A DNA stretch of 5,766 bases from Akkermansia sp. (lineage in GTDB: Bacteria > Verrucomicrobiota > Verrucomicrobiia > Verrucomicrobiales > Akkermansiaceae): the NCBI GenBank assembly GCA_020047775.1, contig JAIFNK010000060.1, positions 1 through 5,766 on the forward strand, in the 5' to 3' direction. How positions within the stretch are numbered: position 1 is the stretch's first letter; the number at the start of each line of letters is the position of its first letter. Under the pieces are notes generated by a model. The model was given only the letters and a program-made list of their open reading frames with translations. It did no database searches and was not told the DNA's origin. Below are positions 1-5,558 of this stretch, in pieces. A program made the translations under genes and the position numbers.

Positions 1-445
1 CGAAAGCGAGCGGCTCGGCGATGTCCGGCAGTGTGTCCTGGCCACATTGTTTGCACGCTTCAAGCGCGTTGCGCCGCCATTTCTCGGACTTGCCATCGCC
101 CGGTTGGACGACGGTGTAGCGAGTGACGAGCGGATGGATGGCGGCGATGCCGAGCTCCACGGATTTCTGGACGATAAGGTCCATGTTTTTCCCCTTGGGA
201 ATCGCCTGCGCCAGCGTGATAGCGGGCAGCGGCGGGCGGGAGGGCAGGATTTCTCCCAGCTTCAGCGGCACGCGGTCGCGGGAGACACTAAGGATTTCCG
301 CCGACGCACGACGGCCGTAGCCATCGAAGACGATCACCGCGTCGCCGGGTTTCATGCGGAGCACCTGCGAGAGATGGCGGGCTTCGTCGCCGGTGAGGGC
401 GGGGGTTTCCTGCCAGGCTTCGGGTGGGAGGTGGAATCTAGCCAT
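1..445 (-). CDS. rsmE: 16S rRNA (uracil-1498-N3)-methyltransferase RsmE, 5' part (cut by window edge)
   Basis: The first 148 codons of RsmE are present and the C-terminal part lies outside the window. RsmE is a cytoplasmic SPOUT-class enzyme that uses S-adenosylmethionine to methylate N3 of U1498 in 16S rRNA of the small subunit. Residues 1 to about 70 form the N-terminal PUA-like RNA-binding domain, with the family signature GDEARHLSQVLRMKPGD at 19-35. The catalytic domain starts near residue 75 with LAQAIPKGKNMDLIVQKSVE (78-97), followed by LGI and PLVTRYTVV, then KSEKWRRNALEACKQCGQ (119-136), all at family-typical positions. The SAM-binding knot would be in the missing part. The ATG at 445 gives the usual short N-terminus (MARFHLP). 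No Shine-Dalgarno sequence is visible, because a large inverted repeat ends 7 bases before the start codon. It lies 107 bases after dnaJ on the same strand and may be the last gene of a grpE-dnaJ-rsmE unit. The identification is secure from sequence; the cotranscription is inferred. Confidence 0.93.
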   Translation of the reverse strand, partial: MARFHLPPEAWQETPALTGDEARHLSQVLRMKPGDAVIVFDGYGRRASAEILSVSRDRVPLKLGEILPSRPPLPAITLAQAIPKGKNMDLIVQKSVELGIAAIHPLVTRYTVVQPGDGKSEKWRRNALEACKQCGQDTLPDIAEPLAF

Positions 446-452
446 CGAAGAG

Positions 453-542
453 GTTGAGAGTTTATGGTTGAGAGTTGAGAGCGAAGAGGAGGAGTCGTGC
501 GGTTTCTTTCCAACTCTCAACACTCAACCATCAACTCTCAAC
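453..542. repeat. Long inverted repeat (29-bp arms) between dnaJ and rsmE
   Basis: The left arm (453-481) and right arm (514-542) are reverse complements at 27 of 29 positions and enclose a 32-base loop. Each arm is itself built from the word GTTGAGAG (or CTCTCAAC): the left arm reads GTTGAGAG, a six-base spacer, GTTGAGAG, then TTGAGAG. Pairing can extend weakly outwards to about 446-549 with wobble and one bulge. The structure nearly fills the gap: it begins 10 bases after the dnaJ stop and ends 7 bases before the rsmE start. In RNA it would form a long hairpin covering the rsmE ribosome-binding region. No U-tract follows it in the minus direction, so it is not a normal intrinsic terminator. 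An interspersed repeat family or an RNA processing or translation-control element are both possible. Confidence 0.9.
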
Positions 543-552
543 TTTCTTCCAC

Positions 553-1692
553 TCACAGATCAAAAAACCGCTTCGCCTTCTCGAAGAAGCCTTCCTGCAT
601 CGGCGAGTTGTGTTCGCCGATGGACTCGGAGAACGCGCGGAGTTTTTCCTGCTGCTCGCTGTTGAGTTTGGTGGGGACTTCGACTTGCACGGTGACGTTC
701 AGATCACCACGGCGGCCATTCGTTAGCGAGGGCATACCTTTCTCGCGGAGCCGGAAAACGGTGCCACCTTGGGTGCCGACCGGGATCTTGATGGAGGATT
801 GGCCGTCGAGCGACGGGACCTTGAGCTCGCCGCCGAGCGCCGCCACCGAGAACGGGAGTGGCACAGAGCAGAAGAGATCCGAGTCGTCGCGCTGGAAAAC
901 GTCGTGGTCGCGGACGTGAAGGAAGACGTAGAGATCGCCTGCCGCGCCGCCGCGGACGCCGCCGTCGCCATTTCCGGAGGAACGCAGACGGGTGCCGGTA
1001 TCGACGCCCGCCGGGATGCGCAGCTTGATGCGGCTGTCGCGCTGAACGCGGCCATCGCCCTTGCAGCTCGAGCACGGGTCGGAAATCGTTTCGCCGGCGC
1101 CCCGGCATTCCGGGCAAGTGGCTTGCTGGATGAAAATGCCGGCTTGGCGTGCGACGACGCCGCGGCCACCGCAGGTGGAGCAGGCTTTGATGCCGCCGGA
1201 TCCCTTGCTGCCTTTCGCGCCGCAGGGTTCGCACGGGACGTAACGCTCGATTTCCAGCTCCTTCTCGACGCCGCGGGCGGCTTCTTCGAGCGTGACTTCC
1301 AGATCGTAGCGCAGGTCGCTGCCTTTTTGTTTTCCCGAGCCGCGGCGCGAACCGCCACCGCCGAAAAATTCCTCGAAGCCGCCACCGAAGGCGCCGCCGA
1401 AGACTTGGGAGAAGAGATCCATCGGATCGTGGAAACCGCCGCCGCTCGGGCGTCCACCGCCACCGTTGAAGGCGGCGTGGCCGTAGCGGTCGTAAGCGGC
1501 GCGCTTGTCCAAGTCGCTGAGCGCTTCGTAGGCTTCGCCGAGTTCCTTGAACTTGTCCTCGGCGGTGTGGTCGCCCGGGTTTTTATCCGGGTGGAACTTC
1601 ACCGCGAGCTTGCGGTAGGATTTTTTGATCTCGTCGGCGGAGGCGTCCCGCGAGACGCCGAGAATTTCGTAATAGTCGCGTTTATCAGCCAT
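553..1692 (-). CDS. dnaJ: Chaperone protein DnaJ (Hsp40)
   Basis: A full-length type I J-protein of 379 residues (E. coli DnaJ has 376). It hands unfolded clients to DnaK and stimulates the DnaK ATPase in the cytoplasm. The J domain spans about 5-70, with the HPD motif at 34-36 that is essential for activating DnaK. A Gly/Phe-rich linker follows (about 75-125). The zinc-binding domain has four cysteine repeats: CEPCGAKG (154-161), CSTCGGRG (171-178), CPECRGAG (193-200) and CSSCKGDG (207-214). The first lacks the glycine normal at its sixth position, but all eight cysteines are present. The C-terminal substrate-binding domains run from about 220 to 350, with [22 protein letters not shown] and then [11 protein letters not shown] recognisable. 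The frame stays open upstream through the end of grpE, but the ATG at 1692 gives the expected [13 protein letters not shown] start and leaves 5 bases after the grpE stop, so the pair is clearly one operon. Only a weak purine run (AAAGAAA) precedes the start. Confidence 0.97.
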   Translation of the reverse strand: MADKRDYYEILGVSRDASADEIKKSYRKLAVKFHPDKNPGDHTAEDKFKELGEAYEALSDLDKRAAYDRYGHAAFNGGGGRPSGGGFHDPMDLFSQVFGGAFGGGFEEFFGGGGSRRGSGKQKGSDLRYDLEVTLEEAARGVEKELEIERYVPCEPCGAKGSKGSGGIKACSTCGGRGVVARQAGIFIQQATCPECRGAGETISDPCSSCKGDGRVQRDSRIKLRIPAGVDTGTRLRSSGNGDGGVRGGAAGDLYVFLHVRDHDVFQRDDSDLFCSVPLPFSVAALGGELKVPSLDGQSSIKIPVGTQGGTVFRLREKGMPSLTNGRRGDLNVTVQVEVPTKLNSEQQEKLRAFSESIGEHNSPMQEGFFEKAKRFFDL

Positions 1693-1697
1693 TTTCT

Positions 1698-2261
1698 TTA
1701 TTCTGCCGGAGTTGGGACCTTGGAGACGACCACGCTGGCGGGGCGCAGCAGGCGGTCGCGCAGGCGGAACCCGCGGCGGGTGACTTTGAGAATCCGACCC
1801 TCCTCGCCGGCGGCGCATTCTTCCTGGGCCACGGCGTCGTGGAGGTTCGGATCGAACGAGCCGGTGGTCGGGATTTCCTCGACGCCCTGGGAGGCGAGGA
1901 ATTCGTTGAGCTGGCGGCGGACCATGTCCATGCCGATGAAGATCATCGACTTGGTGTCCTGCGAGGCGGCCTGCATGCCCATTTCGAAATTATCGATGAC
2001 GGGGATCAGGTCTTCGAGCAGGCGCTGGTTCGCGTAACGGATGGCGTCCTCGCGGTCGCGGGCGGTGCGCTTGCGGAGGTTTTCCATCTCGGCGGCGGTG
2101 CGCAGGGAGATTTCCTTCCACTTGGCGGCCTCGGCTTCGAGTTCCTCCCAAGGGTCGAGCGCGGGTGCGGGATCGGCGGCGGAGGCGGCGGAAACGGGAT
2201 CCACTTCGGCTGGGGTCACCGGAGTTTCATGCTCTTGGTTCGGCTCGTTGTCGGCTTGCAT
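1698..2261 (-). CDS. grpE: Nucleotide exchange factor GrpE
   Basis: A complete GrpE of 187 residues, a normal length for the family. GrpE acts as a dimer that opens the DnaK nucleotide cleft and releases ADP, completing the DnaK-DnaJ cycle. Residues 1 to about 37 are an acidic, proline- and alanine-rich tail that looks disordered. A long helix or coiled coil follows (about 38-85), including [18 protein letters not shown]. The dimerisation helices come next, with [16 protein letters not shown] (81-96) as the family hallmark. The C-terminal beta domain that contacts DnaK carries [13 protein letters not shown] (136-148) and [20 protein letters not shown] (155-174), again diagnostic. The ATG at 2261 is the only sensible start, and no good Shine-Dalgarno sequence precedes it. 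It is the first gene of a tight grpE-dnaJ operon. dnaK and hrcA are not adjacent on the side visible here, and no CIRCE operator was seen upstream. Confidence 0.96.
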   Translation of the reverse strand: MQADNEPNQEHETPVTPAEVDPVSAASAADPAPALDPWEELEAEAAKWKEISLRTAAEMENLRKRTARDREDAIRYANQRLLEDLIPVIDNFEMGMQAASQDTKSMIFIGMDMVRRQLNEFLASQGVEEIPTTGSFDPNLHDAVAQEECAAGEEGRILKVTRRGFRLRDRLLRPASVVVSKVPTPAE

Positions 2262-2269
2262 GGCGGATA

Positions 2270-2297
2270 GCTGTAGTCATGAAACCGCCAGCGTCAA
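2270..2297 (-). promoter_or_regulatory. Possible sigma-70-type promoter for grpE (weak)
   Basis: On the minus strand, TTGACG (2297-2292) matches the -35 consensus at five of six bases. It is followed after 16 bases by TACAGC (2275-2270), a poor -10 with about three matches. Transcription would begin within a few bases of the grpE ATG, giving a leaderless or nearly leaderless message. That agrees with the absence of a Shine-Dalgarno sequence, but a chance match is equally possible. I saw no heat-shock sigma-32-like promoter or CIRCE inverted repeat in 2262-2400. Confidence 0.22.
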
Positions 2298-2344
2298 CCC
2301 CGGGGCGCTTGTTTTGCAAGGCTCCGGCATTTGGATTTTTCAAC

Positions 2345-2371
2345 CGCAAATGAACGGATGGACGCAGATGG
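2345..2371. repeat. Short degenerate tandem ATG-word repeat upstream of grpE
   Basis: Three adjacent units, CGCAAATGAA, CGGATGGA and CGCAGATGG, are imperfect copies of a word of 8-10 bases with core CG(C)A-ATGGA, and TTCAAC precedes them. The run lies in the gap between the toxin gene and grpE, outside any plausible gene. Repeats of this general style occur between genes in several large bacterial genomes, but I cannot count copies from one window. Confidence 0.5.
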
Positions 2372-2400
2372 TGAGCACGGGAGCCGGTTGAGACGCACGG

Positions 2401-2670
2401 TCAATCGTCGTAAACATCGCTCCGATGGCCGAGCCTTACGACGAGAACCACCAGTTGGTCGTCCTCGATTTTGCAAATCAACCGATAATCATCCACACGA
2501 TAACGCCAGAACTCGGCAAGATCGCCCTTGAGGCGCTTGCCTGCTTGGCGGGGATCTGCCGGATTGACAATGCGGGTATCCAGAAAAGCAAAAATCCGGC
2601 GGGCTGGCTCCGCTCCAAGTTTGCGGAGCTGTTTGAGCGCCTTTTGGCTGACTTTATAGTCCCAGCTCAC
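2401..2670 (-). CDS. relE: RelE/ParE-superfamily type II toxin (RelE-like mRNA interferase)
   Basis: A complete 89-residue small toxin, a normal size for RelE. Family members bind the ribosomal A site and cut mRNA, halting growth when the antitoxin is degraded. The RelE fold is supported by the opening YKVSQKALKQLRKL (5-18), DPRQAGKRLKGDLAEFWRYR (39-58) and the C-terminal run VDDYRLICKIEDDQLVVLVV (59-78), then GHRSDVY (81-87). R56, R58 and R63 with the terminal H82, R83 and Y87 match the basic and aromatic residues usual in the active RelE group, so the toxin looks intact. Translation starts at GTG (2670), inside the end of the antitoxin gene. The two frames overlap by 17 bases, typical of a coupled toxin-antitoxin pair. 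RelE is favoured over ParE because of the YRLIC and GHR-VY pattern, but the actual target is not shown by sequence. Confidence 0.92.
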   Translation of the reverse strand: MSWDYKVSQKALKQLRKLGAEPARRIFAFLDTRIVNPADPRQAGKRLKGDLAEFWRYRVDDYRLICKIEDDQLVVLVVRLGHRSDVYDD

Positions 2671-2860
2671 GCTTGGCTTCGTCCGGGGTATAAAGGCGTC
2701 CTGGATTTTTCATGGCTTCAAGCCCCAGATAATAATCCTCAAGGTCTTCCAAGTGCTGCTCAATGGCCTCGCGGGCAAAGAAGGTCTTGGACCGGCCAGT
2801 TTTCCTGGCGAGCAACTCGAGACGTTCCTCAATTTTGGAATCTAGTTCGACGGCGATCAC
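2654..2860 (-). CDS. relB: RelB-like ribbon-helix-helix antitoxin
   Basis: A small antitoxin gene directly upstream of the RelE-like toxin and overlapping it by 17 bases. The product is 68 residues from the GTG at 2860. Residues 1-37 fit a ribbon-helix-helix DNA-binding domain: a short strand (IAVELD), helix IEERLELLARKTG, turn RSKT, and second helix FFAREAIEQHLEDLEDYY (27-44). The C-terminal part, including LYTPDEAKRELGL (56-68), would wrap the toxin. Such antitoxins neutralise RelE directly and, with it, repress their own promoter. The start is uncertain. The frame stays open upstream to about 3031 and offers another GTG at 2878 and an ATG at 2998, but the sequence before 2860 (rich in S, G, P and R) does not look like this family, and no start has a clear ribosome-binding site. 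Confidence 0.85.
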   Translation of the reverse strand: MIAVELDSKIEERLELLARKTGRSKTFFAREAIEQHLEDLEDYYLGLEAMKNPGRLYTPDEAKRELGL

Positions 2861-3063
2861 GGGGAAATCTACGCCCACGGGGGTCGGTTGGCAAGGCGTC
2901 AGAAGTCGGGATGAACCTCCGTCGCTCTCACCCGCGCTGAAATACACCGGGCGAAGATCTCTCACCCAGGAAATCCGCCCATGAAATCCGCTTGCCATCA
3001 CCGGGTAAGGCCGGTAACCACTCGCCCCCACCGCCAGTGTGCGCGGATTCTGATTTTCATTTT
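2861..3063. other. Divergent intergenic region between the antitoxin and PTS EIIA genes
   Basis: These 203 bases separate two divergently transcribed units and should contain the self-regulated promoter of the toxin-antitoxin pair and the promoter of the EIIA-argS unit. I could not identify a convincing -35/-10 pair in either direction. The best plus-strand pairing, TTGCCA near 2993 with TAACCA 17 bases on, has a poor -10. No clear ribbon-helix-helix operator palindrome was seen. The bases just before the EIIA start are T-rich (TGATTTTCATTTT), with no Shine-Dalgarno sequence. Confidence 0.4.
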
Positions 3064-3537
3064 ATGAAATTGGCCAAGTTGCTCAGTGCGAACCACATCC
3101 TGCTCGATATGCAGGCGGTGGAGCACTGGCCATCCATCGTGGAACTGGTGGGGCATTTGGTGGAATCCGGCCAACTCCCTGAATCCCAGCGGGAGGAAAT
3201 GCTCGAGGCCTTCAAGGCGCGCGAGGATTCCGTGAGCACCGGCATCGGCTCGGGCGTGGCGATTCCGCATGCGTTTTCGGACCATCTCGACCACGTGATC
3301 GCGGTCTTCGGCCGGTCCAAGGTAGGCATTGATTTCGAGGCACTGGACAACAAGCCGGTGCATTTCATCGTGCTCTTCATCGTGCCGCGGAAGAACTACC
3401 ACATGCACCTGCAGACGCTGGCGGCGATCGCCAAGATGTTCACCAACGCCGAGGTGCTCCGCAAGTTGGGCGCGGCCGAGTGCCAGGAGGAAATCCTCGC
3501 AATTTTTGATTCCCGGCCGGCCCGTGTGGGTGCTTGA
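3064..3537 (+). CDS. Stand-alone PTS EIIA protein, PtsN/fructose type
   Basis: A 157-residue single-domain EIIA of the mannitol/fructose/Ntr group (E. coli PtsN has 163). The conserved phosphorylation site is STGIGSGVAIPHAF (58-71), with H69 as the expected phosphohistidine. RED (53-55) just before it is the usual arginine-acid pair. The rest fits: KLLSANHILLDM at the N-terminus, an amphipathic helix IVELVGHLVESG, VHFIVLFIVPRKNYHMHLQTLAAIA in the core, and a final helix (AAECQEEILAIF). No EIIB or EIIC domain and no membrane segment are present, so it is more likely a cytosolic regulatory phosphocarrier of the EIIA-Ntr kind than part of a sugar transporter. The ATG at 3064 gives the standard family start. 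An in-frame ATG at 2992 would add a 24-residue tail unlike the family. argS follows after 22 bases on the same strand, suggesting one transcript. Which sugar or partner it serves cannot be read from sequence. Confidence 0.92.
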   Translation: MKLAKLLSANHILLDMQAVEHWPSIVELVGHLVESGQLPESQREEMLEAFKAREDSVSTGIGSGVAIPHAFSDHLDHVIAVFGRSKVGIDFEALDNKPVHFIVLFIVPRKNYHMHLQTLAAIAKMFTNAEVLRKLGAAECQEEILAIFDSRPARVGA

Positions 3538-3559
3538 TCCGGGTTCACCCGCTAATTTT

Positions 3560-5305
3560 ATGACGCTTCTTCAGGAACTCGAATCCCGCCTTGCCGCCGC
3601 CCTAACCGCCACCTTGGGCGAACCGACCACCGCCGCGGTGACCGCCGCCGCGGATCTCCGGTTCGGCGACTATCAGTCGAACGCGGCGATGGTCCTGGCA
3701 AAACAACAGAAGACGAATCCGCGCGCGCTGGCCCAGCAAATCATCGACCACCTGGAACTAACCGGGTTGGCCACCGCCGACATCGCGGGACCGGGCTTCA
3801 TCAATTTCCGCATCCTTCCCGAGGCCTACGCGGCGCGGGCGGTGGCGTTGATCCGCGACGAGCGGCTGGGCGTGCCTGCTACCGGCGCGGGCAAGACGGT
3901 GGTGGTGGATTTCTCCGCGCCGAACGTCGCGAAGCCGATGCACGTTGGCCACATCCGCTCGACGATCATCGGCGATTCGCTGGCGCGGATCGCGCGGTTT
4001 CTCGGCTTCAAAGTCATCGCGGACAACCACATCGGCGACTGGGGCACGCAGTTCGGGATGATCATTTACGGCTGGAATCATTTCCTCGACGAGGCGGCGC
4101 TGGCGGAGAATCCGATTCAGGAACTGGTCCGTGTCTATCGCCAGGTGAACGCCGCGACCAAAGAAGACCCGGCGGTGCTCGAAGTTTGCAAGGCGGAGCT
4201 GGTGAAGCTCCAGGCGGGCGATCCGGAAAACCTCGCGATCTGGCAGAAATGCATCGAGGTCTCGAAAGCGGGACTTCAGAAGATTTACGACCGGCTCGAC
4301 GTGAAATTCGATTTCTGGCACGGCGAAAGTTACTACAACGACAAGCTCGCGGGCATCGTCGAGGAGTTTCTGGAAAAAGGCCTCGCCCGCGAGAGCAACG
4401 GCGCGGTGTGCATCTTTTCCGACGGCACCAAGCCGCTCGAACAGGACCCGTTCAAGGTCCACAAGGAAGAAGGCTGGACCGACAACCCCGCGCTCATCCG
4501 CAAGGCAGACGGCGGGTTCCTGTATGCCACCACCGATCTGGCGACGATCCAGTTCCGCATCGACGAGTGGAAGGCGGACCACATCTGGTATGTCGTCGGC
4601 GTGCCGCAGCAACTGCATTTCCGCCAGCTTTTCGACGCGGCGGCGCGTTGGGGCAAGACCGGGGATTTCCAGCACGTCGAGTTCGGCTCCATCCTCGGCG
4701 ACGACCGCAAGCTGATGCGGACGCGCACCGGCGAAAACGTCGGACTGGTCGAAGTGCTCGAAGAAGCGGTCGAACGCGCGGCAAAGGCCATCGCCGAGAA
4801 AAACCCTGACCTGCAAGGCGAAGAAGCCGCGCAAATCGCGGAAACCGTCGGCATCGGCGCGGTGAAATTCGCCGAACTCTCGCAAGGCCGCCTCACCGAC
4901 TACGTTTTCTCATGGGACCGCATGCTCGCGCTTCACGGCGACACTGCTCCTTATCTCCAAAATAGTTACGTTCGGATCCGCGCAATTTTCCGCAAGCTCG
5001 ACGCGCCTTTCGACGCGACCACGGCGGAAATCCACCTCAACGAACCGGCGGAAATCCACCTGGTGCGCCTGTTGGTGCGCTTCGGCGAGGTCCTACCGAC
5101 GATTCTCGAAGATTTCCGGCCAAACCTGCTGGCCAACTACGTGCTCGAACTGGCCCGAGCCTTCCACTCGTTTTACGAGGCCTGCCCGGTGCTCAAGTCG
5201 GACGAGCCAATCCGCTCCAGCCGCCTCGCGCTGTGTGAGCTGACATCGCGCACGCTCAAGCAGGGACTCAACCTGCTCGGCATCGACGTGCCGGAACGGA
5301 TGTGA
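3560..5305 (+). CDS. argS: Arginyl-tRNA synthetase (arginine--tRNA ligase)
   Basis: A complete class I synthetase of 581 residues, within the usual 550-600. It joins arginine to tRNA-Arg using ATP in the cytoplasm. The N-terminal Add-1 domain, which contacts the tRNA D-loop, contains LRFGDYQSNAAM (33-44) and GPGFINFRI (77-85). The catalytic domain begins with VVVDFSAPNVAKPMHVGHIR; HVGH (128-131) is the HIGH signature, followed by DNHIGDWGTQFGM. The KMSKS-equivalent loop is LGDDRKLMRTRTGE (379-392), degenerate as is common in ArgRS. GDTAPYLQNSYVRIR (460-474) leads into the helical DALR anticodon-binding domain, which runs to the C-terminus (LNLLGIDVPERM). The ATG at 3560 was chosen because the open frame before it only shadows the preceding EIIA gene and lacks family sequence. 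No Shine-Dalgarno sequence precedes it. No T-box or other leader is visible. All key motifs are intact, so the enzyme should be active. Confidence 0.97.
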   Translation: MTLLQELESRLAAALTATLGEPTTAAVTAAADLRFGDYQSNAAMVLAKQQKTNPRALAQQIIDHLELTGLATADIAGPGFINFRILPEAYAARAVALIRDERLGVPATGAGKTVVVDFSAPNVAKPMHVGHIRSTIIGDSLARIARFLGFKVIADNHIGDWGTQFGMIIYGWNHFLDEAALAENPIQELVRVYRQVNAATKEDPAVLEVCKAELVKLQAGDPENLAIWQKCIEVSKAGLQKIYDRLDVKFDFWHGESYYNDKLAGIVEEFLEKGLARESNGAVCIFSDGTKPLEQDPFKVHKEEGWTDNPALIRKADGGFLYATTDLATIQFRIDEWKADHIWYVVGVPQQLHFRQLFDAAARWGKTGDFQHVEFGSILGDDRKLMRTRTGENVGLVEVLEEAVERAAKAIAEKNPDLQGEEAAQIAETVGIGAVKFAELSQGRLTDYVFSWDRMLALHGDTAPYLQNSYVRIRAIFRKLDAPFDATTAEIHLNEPAEIHLVRLLVRFGEVLPTILEDFRPNLLANYVLELARAFHSFYEACPVLKSDEPIRSSRLALCELTSRTLKQGLNLLGIDVPERM

Positions 5306-5343
5306 CGCTCAGGCTGAAGCCCTTCGGTCCCGCGACCGCGTGA

Positions 5344-5363
5344 CACAGGCATTCCTGCCTGTG
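5344..5363. repeat. Perfect 8-bp stem hairpin after argS
   Basis: CACAGGCA (5344-5351) and TGCCTGTG (5356-5363) are perfect reverse complements around a TTCC loop, 38 bases past the argS stop. Because the following bases are CTTCAAATC rather than a T-tract, it is at most a weak or factor-dependent 3'-end structure. It may instead be a dispersed palindromic repeat. Confidence 0.6.
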
Positions 5364-5447
5364 CTTCAAATCAAGCCCCGGTCCGCGCAAACCGGCTGCG
5401 GCATCTCGCAGCACCGCTCATGATACGCCACCGAAACCCTTCCAAAG

Positions 5448-5558
5448 ACGCAAGACTTCGTGGTCGGGCTTTGGCGGCACAGAGAATGAGCTGATTGTAG
5501 CGGCGTCTCTACGAGCGTCGATGCCGATGCACTGCGCGAAGCCCTCTTCGTCTTGCGT
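5448..5558. repeat. Inverted copies of a 9-base word (ACGCAAGAC)
   Basis: ACGCAAGAC at 5448-5456 is matched by its exact reverse complement at 5550-5558. The right side continues into a second copy, GCGTCTT at 5562-5568, which pairs with AAGACGC at 5445-5451. The arms bracket about 93 bases that resemble neither neighbouring gene. They could be the ends of a small non-autonomous element, or scattered copies of a dispersed word. The short arm length keeps confidence low. Confidence 0.4.

Noticed and set aside
47..457. Plus-strand open frame opposite rsmE
   Set aside because: The minus strand encodes a clear RsmE N-terminus here, so the plus-strand frame is its shadow.
769..2037. Very long plus-strand open frame (422 codons) opposite dnaJ and grpE
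   Set aside because: It lies antisense to two clear conserved genes. Its alanine-, arginine- and valine-rich translation has no family features and is explained by GC-rich codon use on the other strand.
2262..2400. CIRCE operator or sigma-32-type heat-shock promoter before grpE
   Set aside because: No TTAGCACTC/GAGTGCTAA inverted repeat is present, and the CTTG- and CCCC-like words on the minus strand are spaced too closely for a sigma-32 promoter.
2425..2940. Plus-strand open frame opposite the toxin-antitoxin pair
   Set aside because: The opposite strand encodes recognisable RelE and RelB-like proteins with a typical overlap. The plus translation resembles nothing.
2992..3063. Upstream ATG giving a longer EIIA protein
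   Set aside because: The added 24 residues are unlike PtsN-type N-termini, while the ATG at 3064 matches the standard family start.
3540..3551. Small hairpin CGGG-TTCA-CCCG followed by a short T-run between the EIIA gene and argS
   Set aside because: The stem has only four pairs and the T-run is short and interrupted, too weak for a terminator or attenuator.
4186..4809. Plus-strand open frame of 207 codons inside argS
   Set aside because: It overlaps argS in another frame, is arginine-rich, and has no family resemblance. The argS frame has all expected motifs.
3758..4885. Long minus-strand open frame (375 codons) opposite argS
   Set aside because: It is antisense to the ArgRS catalytic domain, has a low-complexity charged composition, and shows no recognisable domain.
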